DNA of 64,000 nt from Henckelia pumila (GCF_033568475.1 NW_027331831.1:15190001-15254000), one strand, 5' to 3'. Shown: positions 35,813 to 48,051, numbered from the stretch's first letter. Notes: a model not told the origin generated them from the sequence alone. Translations and numbers: made by a program.

Positions 35813-36605
35813 TGTAGTAACCCGCACCCATTTTAAGTTAATTAAATATTGACGGTACTCAAGGGTTACTAAGTACGCGATCAAGTGATTAAATAAAATT
35901 AAAAATAATTGAGTTGTGTGTTAAAAATATATATTATTAAATATCGAGTGATAAACGATATTAAAATACACATTTGATTTTTATAGAACACGAAAATTGA
36001 AATAATTAAAATCGGATCAAGATTTAATCCCGAAAAAAATAAAAGAGCACACACATGTAAACATGTGTACATGATTACATTGAGATATACATATGTATAT
36101 CACGCCCTGTCACATCATTATTCATCATCATCATCTTTTATATTTCTTTCAATTTCTTGTATCTTTTTCTCTCTCCTCCAACGGAATTTCAAACCGCCGT
36201 AACTTCGTCATCAGTTACCGAAACTCGAAACTAAATATACTGTTGGACTCCTTGCGACGAGGGATAACCACAGACACCCATTTTGCACATTTTAATCGCG
36301 ATTCCTACTCCGGCAACTGTCACGTTTTCGCCGTCTTTTGGCCGCCTTTGTTTGCCGAAACGCAAAATCAAATATACCGTTGGAATCGTATCGATAAGAG
36401 CTATATATTGATATCGATTTTGCGAAGTTTTATTGCGATTCTCAGAAACCCATTTTTCAGCTGCCGCCGCCGTGCCGCCTGTCGCCGGTCTGTGTTGGGT
36501 TGACTTGGTTTAGTTGTTGGGACTTGTTTCAAAGTTTTGGGATATAATTTCGAACGCAGGGTTTCGACATCAAAAGGACGAAGGCTTGGAATCTAGGTCC
36601 TGACA
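35813..36605 (+). repeat. LTR-like segment inside element G, one end uncertain
   Basis: The segment opens with TGTAGTAACCCGCACCC, a start typical of plant gypsy LTRs (compare TGTAGTGACCC in solo LTR E at 45726). It contains the CCGTAACTTCGTCA-type words often seen in such LTRs. A possible end is CCTGACA at 36605, but no matching target duplication was found. It may be a truncated LTR from another element. Confidence 0.4.
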
Positions 36606-36929
36606 TAGACTCCTAATACGTAGAAGATTCCGCTAGATAAACAAACATGTTGGTATTTTGCTTCACCTCCAAGAAGGACAATACCTTATCATGAACGGAC
36701 ACCCCACCAAATATATATATTTTTAAAAAATATATATCTAGTATACCTTTTCCACTATCACTCAATACAAATAACCAAGTCATAATATTTTTAAAATATT
36801 AAACAAAAGTTGTGAAAGTGAGACAATCATAATTCTCACGATTTGTTGGTGAAGCAGATCATGCATTTAAACACAAATAAGATAATTATTATCAATAGCA
36901 AATAACACGTGTGTATATGCATATGTGTA

Positions 36930-37460
36930 TATATACATGCATCTATCCATCCCTCTCACGACCCAATGAATTCATCGTCGCTTCATCGCCGCGCCATTGT
37001 CGTCGCATATCATCGTCATCGTACCACGGTCGTTGTCGCGCCACAACCACCGCGCTCAGATCAAGCCAGGAAATGGAGCATCCACCGGCGGTGGACGTTC
37101 CATGCTGGAAGTCGACTCCGGGCACTGTTTTTCTCCATCTCCTCGCGCGCCATGCTCCTCGCACAGAAATGCCACGAACGATGTCGTCTCTGTTGAGCAA
37201 GATCAGGAATACTTGGAAGCTACTCCATGGCTGGAAATCGACAGGAGCCCATCGCCAGCTTTTCATCGCGCTGCCAACCACCCTCCTCGACCAGCATCGA
37301 TCGAGCCAGATCTGGACGCATCCACCGACAGTGGATGCTCCATTGCTGGAAGTTGATCTCCGAGAGCTGTCGCATCTCCTTTCTCCTATCACATCCATAG
37401 CCGGTCAACGCCGCCGCCGCCCGCCGATTTAGCCATCCGTCGATGATCCTTGGTGATGGT
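36930..37460. other. GC-rich segment of unknown origin inside element G
   Basis: This block is much richer in G and C than the rest of the element and has TCG- and CCG-rich runs. It holds an imperfect internal repeat: GCATCCACCGGCGGTGGACG...CCATGCTGGAAGTCGA near 37078 and GCATCCACCGACAGTGGATG...CCATTGCTGGAAGTTGA near 37317, with a third, weaker copy (GGCTGGAAATCGA) near 37230. Open frames run on both strands but match nothing I know. It could be a captured host fragment or an old non-coding part of the family. Confidence 0.5.
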
Positions 37461-38007
37461 GGAGAGATGGTAGATTGTGATTTACACACATAGATACACA
37501 TAGTACACAAAACGTTAGGACATGTGCCAAGAGAGAGGAGAGTGAATATTATTCATCTACTATCAAAATTAAAGCTACGTGTGAAGGGAAAATTTTTACC
37601 TGCCATGGGGATTACTCCTACTATCTTTGGTTTATTAATTTTCCAACACACGAATACTGCAATAAAACATTAAGAAATAATATTGAGTTAGTAAATCTTG
37701 ATGAAAACACTACGACGTTGAATTTATAATGGTAATTCAGCCAGAGTTCTAATGAGTTTCTACAATTATTATTCTGGCAGAACTTTGATTCTTATTCTAT
37801 TACACCACAATCCTACTGCAATTCTACGATCATTACTCAGTCAGGACGGTAAATCCAACAATTTTCAATTCAACTAGGGTTTTGCTTCCTACTATCTGCA
37901 ATTCAATTGCAACATATTCCTACTACAATTACTCCATAACGGTATCTCCAAATTTTCTACTCTCGGTCATCTCGCTAACACGACATACCCGAGAGTGGGG
38001 GGGCTTA

Positions 38008-38440
38008 TGATGAGTTATTACCCAATTTGACTTTCTCCCAGACCCAAGCCCAGTGACTCGATCCATTTGGGTCCCATATTATTTAATTATTTATTTGAAA
38101 TTTTTATCAAGACCCATAAATTTCTAAAAGCCCATAAGATGCTCAAGCCCATGAAACTCTTCGATTATCTATAAATAGCTCAAGTTTTCTCATTATTAAG
38201 GTACGCACTCTATAGTCACATGCTCGAGTTCTTTAGAACTTATGTTGGGCAAATACTGACTTGAGCGTCGGAGTGTTTTTGCCGGGCAACCCCCAGCGCC
38301 ACTCACTTTGCTTTGTGATGCAGGTGACAACCCACGAAGTTCGGTCTTTGGAACAGTTCGAGTATTAATCCGGCTATCCAGATCTCCACAAATTACCCAG
38401 ATTTTTTCTAATTGAGTAATATCAATTTTTTGCTACATCA
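38008..38440 (+). repeat. 3' LTR of element G
   Basis: It is 433 bp, the same length as the 5' LTR with about 91% identity, and is followed by ACACA. Confidence 0.92.
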
Positions 38441-38445
38441 ACACA

Positions 38446-40340
38446 TTTTTGAGATAAATATTCATGCATTAAATAAGTAATTATGCATGCATTAAAGTTG
38501 AATTTTAAACTTTTTAGAGTGAGAGCGCGCAAATACCCAATCTCGTCAGTTGAGTTTCGCTCATGATCGAACCATGTAAAACCAGAGAATAATAATTAAA
38601 CTAATTATTATACTCCATTATAACTAATCTTGATAGTATCGCAAATATAAAAAATTTTAAGCACTAACACAGTATCAAAAATTTTAAATTAACGGAATTT
38701 TTTTCTTTAAGAAAAAAAGATCTTTGATGCATTCTCAATAAGTCATTAAGCAATAAAATAATCTCTATTCATTATATATGGATTCAAAACTCTACATCAC
38801 ATCCCTACTAATGCATAAAAAAATTAAAAACAACTGTCACGCAAGAGCTATGTGGATTTGCCAAATGTTCGAATCTTAATAAATTAATTTTTTTTTAGAT
38901 AAGTGTATAAAAATATTCAATATTCACAATAAATAAATCCATAGAAAACGAAAATGGTGAAATATTAAAGGATAAGGGAAGAATGGAAGGGAGGCATTAG
39001 GAGGGTGGGGGAGCGGAAAAAAAAAAAAAGGATAGTTGAAAAATAACTTTGGTCAAATAATTTTTTAGATTTACGTTTTTTTTTTGAATATTTATTTTTT
39101 TTGTAAAATGACTTTGAAACATATAGGAAATACAAAGATTAAACAATGAGTAAAAATTGAGATACTTAGATTTCAAATTCATGGTCAAACAGGGGAAATA
39201 ATTCCAAAAAATTAGGATTTTGTGTTATTGCATGTAATTGTGTTTTGGGGTTCAGAGTAATTTTGAGAAAAAAATATGATTAGAACTTTCAAATTTCATT
39301 GAATGTTAATTCCTTTTCAAAGTTTAAAGTAAGGTCAAAAATCAAAATAAATTGGGAGAAGAGACTATATATATCTAATTGTCCCGAAAACAATTTGGTG
39401 AGATATGTTCAAATTACTAATAAGTTTACAAAAGAAATCTACACATAATAATTTTTAAAAATTGTGAATATTTCGAGTTCCGATGCATGTTTCACATGGA
39501 CACATTTTAAAGTCATCCTCAACACTCGCTTTAGATTTCATATTCAACATAATTTATTATTATTAAGATCATCATCATGTTTATTTGGGGTGATTTATTA
39601 GTATTAAGATCATCATCATGTTTATTTTTTTTAACCAAATCCCGTGTTTATTTAATTTAAAAATAAAAATTTCTTAAACTTTAAGACACGTTAATGATTG
39701 GATTTGAGCATGATCTTTAGTCCTTAATTTCAGTAAATATAAATAATATATGATTGTTAGTTGTTACAAATGAGTAGAAAATTTTAAAACTCCTAATATT
39801 CATTTTCGTCCATTCTTTTCTATCATATTTAATAATAAAAAATAAAAATTGTGAATGTTTGTTTAGTCGCAATTCTAATCACATGTCTTAGAGAGTGTTT
39901 GTAATCATTAAAAAAATGATTGTTAGATTTTTGGCTTTAAAAAATACTTTTCTGTAGATTATGTGTTAGCTTATGCTTAACTTAATTGAAATCCAAAAGT
40001 TAATCAAATGGTGATCATGATTCTCCAAAAGTGATTCTAATAAAAAGGTCAATGCTAAAATCACTCAAATCACTTATTTATCGAACACTACCTAACTTTA
40101 ATTTTTCGTTTTTCACTTTTGTTTTCAAACACTACAAACTTCTGATTTTTCTTCACTTTTTTATAATCTATAAATTTAATCACTTCTATAAAAGTATAAT
40201 CTTTTGCAAGCATTCCCTTATCAATCAAACTAAACAGATTATTATTTATCTATAATCACTCTATATCATATATAACTAGTTTGATAATTACTTTACAAAT
40301 TATATCATATCTAATTATATATATATATATATATATATAT
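38446..40340. other. AT-rich intergenic DNA
   Basis: No gene is seen. A short direct repeat of about 30 bp (TTATTATTAAGATCATCATC..GTTTATTT) occurs at about 39552 and 39597. A (TA)n tract ends at 40340. Confidence 0.45.
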
Positions 40341-40503
40341 AGTTTCTTTCAAGTGCCCACCTATCATGCCCACTATCATGCCCACCAATAATGTGACACT
40401 ATTCAATTGGATGTGATAAAGATGTGATAAATTGTAGGTCCAATAGAATAGTGCCACATCATTGGTGGTAGTGAACATGATAGGTGGGCACTTGAAAGAA
40501 ACT
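40341..40503. mobile_element. Foldback MITE with about 55-bp arms, inserted in a (TA)n tract
   Basis: The left arm starts AGTTTCTTTCAAGTGCCCAC and continues CTATCATG...CCAC, then TGTGACACTATTC. The right arm is its near-perfect reverse complement, ending GTGGGCACTTGAAAGAAACT. The two arms cover most of the 163 bp. TA repeats flank both sides, which fits a TA target duplication (Tc1/mariner type), but the flank is too simple to prove it. Confidence 0.8.
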
Positions 40504-40522
40504 CTATATATATATATATTAA

Positions 40523-40852
40523 TGTTCTAAAAAGAGGTAGACGAGCGGTCACCCATCGCCTAGAGCCTAGACGATTAGGCGGTCGTCTAGGCGGTTTTTT
40601 TAAGCCTAAATATCTAATTCATCTGGATGATTTTTAGCCTAAATAACTCATTCGTCCTAAACAAATTTTCTTTTTAGCCTATATATCTAATTATTCTTGT
40701 TCATTTTAATATTCTCCAATAATTCATCTTTATTGAATTCAAACTCAAGATTCATAGCATATTCTCCTCATCTCCGTCAGATACAAATTTATTGAAAATC
40801 TGTCAAATAATCTTTTTAAAAAAATTAAAATTAAAAAAATAAATAATATATA
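40523..40852. repeat. Left part of a split GTCTAGGCGG repeat (F)
   Basis: The segment starts TGTTCTAAAAAGAGG and has CTAGACGATTAGGCGG and GTCGTCTAGGCGG. Its other end, CTTTTTAGAACA, is at 59001-59012, so element A (40853-58940) sits inside one original repeat of about 400 bp. The ends are inverted repeats of each other (TGTTCTAAAAAG / CTTTTTAGAACA). Confidence 0.7.
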
Positions 40853-41761
40853 TGTTATCAAAATATGCAAACTCAAAACGCGAATATTACAGAAATAATA
40901 TTATAAAAATGAATAATGATATTAGTACAACACAACAGTATAAAAGAAAATAGTTAAGCAAATCGAGGCCTGTAACTAGTACAGTTTTCTTAAAACAGAT
41001 TCGTCCCCTCCGGAGTGTGCTTTGAGGATTATACGGACGTCTGTTTCCCAAGATACAACGGAGAAACCTTGTAGACACCTAGCACAAAGGAACTACACCG
41101 GTGAACTGAAAATGTACCTAAACAATATCACAACGGGACAGAAAAGCAAGAATAGAGCAACAACGAAAGCAGAGTGCAGGAACTGAGAGGGATTCATGAG
41201 CTGTGTTAGATTGTGATATCGTGTTCTGAAGTACTAGAGTCTGCCTCTATATATAGGCACTTGAGTTCCATATGGACAGTCACAGCAGCCAGCTGAAAAG
41301 TCAAAGGTCAGGCAGATGAAGCACCAACAGTCAGCAGCCAGATGGAGCACCAACAGTCAGTCAGACTGAAGGTCACATCTAGAAGGTTCGAAATTAAAAT
41401 TCAAAAATTAGAAAAAAAAATTAACAAAAGGTGGCCAACACTGGGTAGACAATTTTGCCTTGATCGGTCTGACATTCGACGCACCCAGGTCGCGCTCGTA
41501 CGCTTGCACATAAGTCAAGCCTTTTTCAGTGCAAATCGGGCCTTTGATTTGGACCCCCCTGCGCAGGCGCGCGCGAGAGAGAACCTCTTGACCAATCATT
41601 CTTACAACTTCATAAAGTGTAACATATTATAAGTTCACCAATTTTTCCTTTCCTATTCAATGTGGGATACTCCCACATTCCTTCCACATGGCAAGACCAA
41701 TTTTCATTCATTATGGAAAAATCCCAATATAATCTGACCCAATAAATCTCAAAGTCCAACA
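40853..41761 (-). repeat. 3' LTR of copia element A
   Basis: It is 909 bp and ends TCCAACA on the plus strand. A TATA-like GCCTATATATAGAGG lies on the minus strand near 41250. It aligns along its length with 53181-53948 plus 58858-58940. Confidence 0.88.
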
Positions 41762-41950
41762 ATCCCCCACATAAATGGAAATTGAAAGACAAATGAAGAT
41801 AGTCGTGATAAAGTTTAACAGTTGAATCTTGCATATGATAGGTAGGCATTATCCTTTGAACCTTCCCTTGTGAAAGTATAATAATTCATTGGTTGACAGT
41901 AGACGCGATCTTTTTGAACTAGGGGTGGAAAAAATTTCCGAAATCCCGAC

Positions 41951-42196
41951 TGATGTGAATCAAAGTATCACGAACGCCAGAATTGAGAGAAATTCTCGAT
42001 TTTCAATTTTATAAAATATCAAAAACTATTCCAAAACCCTCACAATAACCGTTTAAATAGAAAACTCAAACCCTAAGGAATTTCGACTTAACCAAAGAAA
42101 AGAAACACAATCTTAACTAATTCAAATTAAGGAAATAATCTTAAAGATAAAGCAAAAATAAAGAATAAAATAATATCCTAAGTGTCGGTTGCATCA
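41951..42196 (-). repeat. 3' LTR of gypsy element D
   Basis: It is 246 bp, TG...CA. The neighbouring purine tract on the minus strand is CCTGGGGAGC. Confidence 0.92.
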
Positions 42197-45100
42197 GCTC
42201 CCCAGGGGTCAGAAAGATTTGTCCTCGAATCGGAAGGCACGTCGACTTCGCCCACATAAGGAACAAGATGTTTGACATTGAACACATCATAGGTGTGGTA
42301 TCCAGACAAAAGTCGGAGACGATAAGCATTAGGATTAATCTTTTCAATAATCTCAAGGGGCCCAATCTTGCGAGCAACAAGTTTGTTGTACTCGTGAGCG
42401 GTGTAACGATCCTTAGTAAGCACAGCCCAAGCAAGATCACCAACAGCAAATTCAACATGGAGACGCTTCACATCCGCCGCCTTTTTATACTTATCAGTAG
42501 TAGCAAGCAAATTATCATACGTCTGGCGATGAATATCACGCAAATCGGCAACAAAGTCAAGGGCAGACGGATTAGAACGTTGAAGATCTGGAACTGGGGC
42601 TAAATCTGCTGGACAGCGAGGGACAAAGCCATAAACCACTTTGAACGGACTGAAACCAGTACTTCGATTAACCGCATGATTGTGAGCGAACTCTGCCAGT
42701 GGAATCTTTGTATCCCACGACTTGACATGATCTCCAACCAAACTGCGGAGGAGATTGCCCAACGAACGATTGACCACCTCCGTCTGCCCATCTGTCTGCG
42801 GATGGTAGGCGGAGCTAAAATCAAGATGAGTGTTCACAGAGCGCCAGAGACAACGCCAGAAATGACTGAGAAATCTAGTATCGCGATCAGAAACAATGGA
42901 CAGAGGCAACCCATGCAAACGATAAACCTCCCGGAAATAAAGTTGAGCGACATGAACCGCATCGGTAGATTTAGTACAGGGAACAAAATGTACCATCTTT
43001 GAAAATGGTCAACAACCACAAATATGAAGTCATGATGCCGCTGGGTTCGAGGAAGACCCATAACAAAGTCCATGCTAACATTCGTCCAAGGTTGAGTCGG
43101 TATAGGCAGTGGTTGATATAAACCCGCATTAGTAGACATGCCTTTGGACACCTGGCAGACCCGACACCGTGCCACGTATGCCCAACATCCCGACGCAACG
43201 TCGGCCAAAAGTATGAAGCAGACAAAAGCTGGAACGTTTGGTTCACTCCAACGTGTCCCTCACAGTGCAGCTCTTGCAACAACTTAAGGCGAAGGCTTCA
43301 ATCTGGAATACAAAGCTGGGAGCCTCGGAAAAGAAAACCAGCATGTAGGACATAAGTGGAGTCCAAACCAGCACGCACAAATGGCAACAACTTGAAAAAA
43401 AAAGGATCATCGGCATACACCTCAGGAAGAGAATCAAACCCGATAACAGAAACATGCAAATCCGTGAGAAGCGAGTGAAATCTGCTTAGGGCGTCAGCGA
43501 CGCGATTCAAATCATCGGACTTGTGTTTAATGACAAAACTGAACTGTTGAAGATAGGCCACCCAAGAGGCATGGCGCGCAGAGACTTTATCCTGGCTCCC
43601 AAAATTCTTCAAAGCATCATGATCAGTGTATAAAATGAACTCACGATGAAACAGATAATGATGTCAATGACGAACGACATGAACTATTGCATAAAACTCG
43701 ACATCGTACGTGTTGTAGCGTGCACGGGAACCTTGTAATTTTTGACTAAAATAAGAGATGGATGGCCTCGCTGACTAAGCACAGCCTCGATACCCAATTT
43801 AGATGCATCGCAATATAGCTCAAATGTCTCGACAAAATCTGGTAAAGCCAAAATAGGGGCGGAAATTAGCATGTTCTTAATAGTAGAGAAAGCACTAGCA
43901 GCCGCCGAAGTCCAATGAAACTGTCTAGAACGGAGGCAGTCCGTAATGGGGGCCATAATGGAACTGAAGTGCGGAATAAAGCGACGAGAAAATGATGCTA
44001 AGCCATGAAAACTACGAGCCTCGGTAAGCGTCGTGGGAGGAGGCCAGTCCCGAATGGCCTCAACTTTCGATTGGTCAACAGCAAGGCCAGCACTGGAGAC
44101 AACATATTCTAAGAAAAGAACCAACGCCGTCATGAAGGAGCACTTGGGAAGAGCCGCATACAGTCGTTCTTGGCGGAGTGTAGTTAATACAATACGAAGG
44201 TGTGTAAGATGGGTCTCAACAGACACACTAAAAATAAGAATATCGTCAAAGTAGACAACCACAAACTTACCGATAAAAGGCCGTAAAACCTGGTTCATGA
44301 AATGCATGAAGGTGCTGGAAGCATTGGAGAGACCAAAAGGCATGACAAGCCACTCAAAGAGGCTCTCACGTGTCTTGAATGCCGTTTTCCATTCATCGCC
44401 CGGTCGAATACGGATTTGATGATATCCGCTTTGAAGATCAAGCTTAGATAAAATGGTGGCACCACTGATCTGGTCCAATAAATCATCCAGACGCGGGATT
44501 GGAAAACGATAGCAGACTGTAATCTTATTAATTGCACGACAGTCAATACATATATGCCATGTACCATTTTTCTTGGGCACCAGTAATGCAGGGACATCAC
44601 AAGGGCTTAAGCTTTCCCGTAATAGGCCTTTACGCAACAAATATTCCACCTGACATCTTAGTTCCTCGTGTTCACTCGGACTCATGCGACAGTGTGCGCG
44701 ATTGGGCAGGGCAGCACCCGGACATAAATCAATCTGATGTTGAACATCTCGTATTGGCGGGAGACCATGCGGAAGCTCTGTCGGGAAAACATCTTTAAAC
44801 TCAGTAAGAATCGGCAAGACTTGAGGAGACGGAGACATACTGTCAATGGGGGCCGAGGAGGCGGATGGCATAACTATGAGAGCAAAGATCACAGATGTAT
44901 CTTTCATAGCCGATTGAAAAGATGCACGAGATAAAAAGGCTGTAGTATTAGTAAGATGTGGCGGTATAGGAGGAGCGCTGACTGTGGAGGTGAACGGAGA
45001 CGACGTAACCAATACAATAGTAACCCCATTGAATTGGAAAGTGTAGGAGTTAGTCTTCCCATCATGAATTGTGTGGCGATCAAATTGCCAAGGGTGACCA

Positions 45101-45725
45101 AAAAGAAGATGACACGCATCCATAAGAACCACATCACATAAGATTTCATCCGCATAAAGACGACCAATAGAGACTGAAATTAGAGCACGATGGGTGACAT
45201 CAATTTCAGAACCCTGTTTCAGCCAGGCCAACCGATATGGGTTGGGATGCTTTTTTGTCGGTATCTGGAGTTTGGCAATTACGTCCGAAGACACCACATT
45301 CTCGCAACTACCAGAATAAATAATAAATCGACAGACACGGCCAGCTATAGTACAAGTGGACTGAAAGAGATTGTTGCGACACCAATCAGGCACGAGACGT
45401 GGGGTGAAACACGCACGACGAACGATCAAGGCGTGCCCCACATCACCTTCCACAAATTCTGTGGCACTCTGAGGTTCCAAGTGTTGTGTCGGATCGCCCA
45501 TATCAAACTCCGGCTGTGATTCATCAGCAAAGAGACCCTGTTTAGCGGTAGCTGGACGCACAGAAGCACGATGGCCAAGCTCACCACAAGAAAAACATCG
45601 AAGCCCCGAAGTAGAGGCGCATCCCGGAGGGGGTAGCGCAGGGGTTGGGTTTCGCGGCAGGAGGGATGGTGGACTGGTCTTGGTCTCAGGGATTCCGCTA
45701 GTAGAATTATTTTGGCGTGGCAAGC
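42178..45725 (-). pseudogene. Pol relic of gypsy element D (protease, reverse transcriptase, RNase H, integrase)
   Basis: From right to left the minus strand shows: a zinc knuckle ([11 protein letters not shown]), an aspartic protease region, a reverse transcriptase core ([37 protein letters not shown]), RNase H (FELYCDASK), an integrase zinc region, and an integrase core with SSAYHPQTDGQTEVVNR. It ends in a GPLEIIEKINPNAYRL tail. Long open stretches remain, but the gene is not whole. Confidence 0.88.
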
Positions 45726-47037
45726 TGTAGTGACCCTTACCGAGATCACCTACTAAACAGAACTTAGACATGCAATTAACTTAATAAAACAGTAATCAGA
45801 ATTAAACTGCGGAAACCAAAAACAAAAATACAATCCTAAGGAAAGGAATCTGTAAATATCCAAATAGTTATACAACCAAATCGAATGCTGTATCAACCCA
45901 ATACAAAGAATAAACCTAGACAAAGCTCCAGCTGGCCAACCATTGACTAGCCCCTCTTGGATCCACCCGCCTCGTCCAATCGCAAACCTGCCCCATGGAA
46001 TAGGGTGTCCAGAAACACAGAGTACGAGTCGTGAGTATAAAATGCTCAGCATGAGAGTATGATTATACATGCTTACAAAGTGAACTCCCTAAAAACTCGA
46101 GGTCAAGGATCAGATAACAAAGACAGACCGGGCCCTGGTATGTAGCACGCTGTGCCGTCGCTTCAGGAGGTGGCTCACATATTGAAATACCAGTGGATAC
46201 GCGGGACCCAAATCGATGGAAGTCCATCCACTAACAGGATAGTGTAAACCCTACTAACAGACATCTCAATAGAGATAGCTCAAGATGTAAATGTATGCAG
46301 CTTAAAATCATGGCATATAAATCATGCAGTCACATAATACATGCATACTCAGTCAGGATATCTCGAACAGTACTTTCATACCTCAAATACTAGGCGCGCT
46401 CTACCAGCTCTAGGTCTACGCTTATAATCCGCACTACACTGCCAAATGATACTAATATCATTATAGAGCTCTAAAAGCCTTAACTAGGCTATTGCATACT
46501 CCTAAATATTTTTAGGAATCAAAAGCTATACCTTCGTCCGTCGTTAGCCCTTTGTTGTCGATTGCCTCACAACTAGGCCACAGCTCCGCTACGATGTCAG
46601 GATCGCTATTGCACTTCCGGATTCCCGATTGGACGCCTAGAATTCCCTAGATCTGAGTTAGAAGACTAAGGAATCGAGAGAGAAGAGGTGAATGGTGTGC
46701 TTTGAAATGAATCTCGGCACCTCTATTTATAGACCACGAACGGAACGTCCGTTCCTCAACGTTGCGTCCGTTCTGCCTGACGAACGTTGCGTCCGTTCAC
46801 CATCGTTGCTTCCGATGGTGCCAATGTCACATCAAGTACGTAATTAGTGACGTATTTCTGATGGCACAAACGTTGCATCCGTTCCTAAAACGTTGCTTCC
46901 GTTCTGCTGACCCTCCGAACCATTTCTGATAATTCTGGTTCTAATCCCGGGCTCCGTTAATCCATTAGAAGTCTTCTTAATCCTGTTTATTGGTTTAATT
47001 AGCAATTACTTACTAAAAATAGGTATGGGCTACTACA
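45726..47037. mobile_element. Solo LTR E inside element D
   Basis: The 1312-bp sequence starts TGTAGTGACCCTTACC and ends GGGCTACTACA. The duplication CAAGC lies at 45721-45725 and 47038-47042. There is no internal coding sequence, so it is a solo LTR, most likely gypsy-type, left by recombination between two LTRs. Near 46735-46920 it holds about six copies of a word close to AACGTTGCNTCCGTT. Confidence 0.88.
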
Positions 47038-47292
47038 CAAGCCTTGTGACGGATTGAACCAAGTAGTGCGGCGTGCGAACTGTGATTCAAGGGAAAGAGC
47101 TCGTTGGTGTGCCTAGAAAATGGTCACGGGATCAAAGAGATTTAAAACATCCTGGAATTGTTGACGGAGGCCACCGATAAAGCGAGAGACCAATTGATCC
47201 TCGGTTTCATTAATAGTTGTGCGATTAAGTAGTAAGAAGAACTTTGTAGCATAATCATCCATCGAAGTAGAGCCCTGGCGTAGATTATGAAG

Positions 47293-47676
47293 TCATTGAT
47301 AAAGCACATGAGTGTAATTATAGGGCAAAAACATACTCTTCATGTGTTTTTGCAGCTTGGACCAGGATTCAATCGGTGTTTTCCCCTCACGAGATCGTGA
47401 TATTTTTAGTTGTTGCCACCAAGCCGCGACGCGGCCCCGAAAACGGGTCGCCACAAGAGCAGTCTGCCTGTGATCGGGTACCTCTTTGAACGACAAAATC
47501 TCCTCCACCATCGCAATCCAATCGAGAAATTCATCCGGTTGCAATTTTCCAAAGAACTCAGGAATATCCACCTTAAAGGAAGCTTCCCATCGGCGATCCT
47601 CATTGACGTGAGGAGGCGCAAACAGATTCTCGTCGGCATCGGAGTCAACGGGGTGAAGGGGACGATTATCACGCAA
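47293..47676 (-). pseudogene. Gag relic of gypsy element D
   Basis: The minus-strand frame reads FKVDIPEFFGKLQPDEFLDWI, then EVPDHRQTALVATRFRGRVAAWWQQLK and KLQKHMKSMFLPYNY, the typical gypsy gag core. It belongs to the same element as the pol relic and is separated from it by solo LTR E. Confidence 0.85.
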
Positions 47677-47805
47677 CTGTTCAACCTCCTGTCGAATAAG
47701 AGCTAACTCGTCAGCAAGGTTGGCAAGCAGTTCTTGATTAATTGTGGCGGGGAGGCATGATGGAGAGAAAATTTTCCGGGTAGAATCGTGGCTCTGAATA
47801 CCAAC

Positions 47806-48051
47806 TGATGTGAATCAAAGTATCACGAACGCCAGAATTGAGAGAAACTCTCGATTTTCAATTTTATAAAATATCAAAAACTGTTCCAAAACCCTCACAA
47901 TAACCATTTAAATAGAAAACTCAAACCCTAAGGAATTTCGACTTAACCAAAGAAAAGAAACACAATCTTAACTAATTCAAATTAAGGAAATAAACTTAAA
48001 GATAAAGCAAAAATAAAGAATAAAATAATATCCTAAGTGTCGGTTGCATCA
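47806..48051 (-). repeat. 5' LTR of gypsy element D
   Basis: It is 246 bp, nearly identical to 41951-42196, with the primer-binding site directly to its left (minus-strand downstream). Confidence 0.92.

Larger units (their letters stand above)
32762..38440 (+). mobile_element. Gag-only (non-autonomous) Ty3/gypsy-type LTR element G
   Basis: Two 433-bp LTRs (32762-33194 and 38008-38440) begin TGATG and end CTACATCA. They are flanked by the 5-bp duplication ACACA (32757-32761 and 38441-38445). The left LTR is followed by TTGGCGCTGTCTGTG, close to the primer-binding region common in plant gypsy elements. A purine tract GAGAGTGGGGGGG precedes the right LTR. The only protein domain is gag (about 33184-34263); no protease, reverse transcriptase or integrase is visible. 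This matches the plant TR-GAG class, which must borrow pol from relatives. The LTRs differ at about 37 positions by eye (about 91% identity), so the insertion is millions rather than hundreds of thousands of years old. The interior also holds a 57-bp repeat array, LTR-like debris and a GC-rich segment. Confidence 0.88.
41951..48051 (-). mobile_element. Ty3/gypsy LTR retrotransposon D (Reina-like), with solo LTR E inside
   Basis: Two 246-bp LTRs (41951-42196 and 47806-48051) run TGATGTG...GCATCA and are flanked by CCGAC (41946-41950 and 48052-48056). Next to the right LTR the minus strand reads TTGGTATTCAGAGCC, close to the initiator-Met tRNA primer site. The coding order, minus strand, is gag, zinc knuckle and protease, reverse transcriptase, RNase H, integrase. 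Phrases such as [26 protein letters not shown] and YFDDILIFS match the Reina lineage of plant chromoviruses. It carries several breaks in addition to insertion E. The LTRs differ at about 4 of 246 positions by eye (about 98%), so it inserted within roughly the last million years under usual plant rates. Confidence 0.9.

Noticed and set aside
36093-36503. Open frame of 136 codons as a small gene
   Set aside because: It lies in an LTR-like stretch and its translation has no recognisable domain.
36911-37510. Several overlapping open frames on both strands as genes
   Set aside because: GC-rich DNA opens all frames by chance. No motif is recognised in any of them, so it is reported only as a compositional segment.
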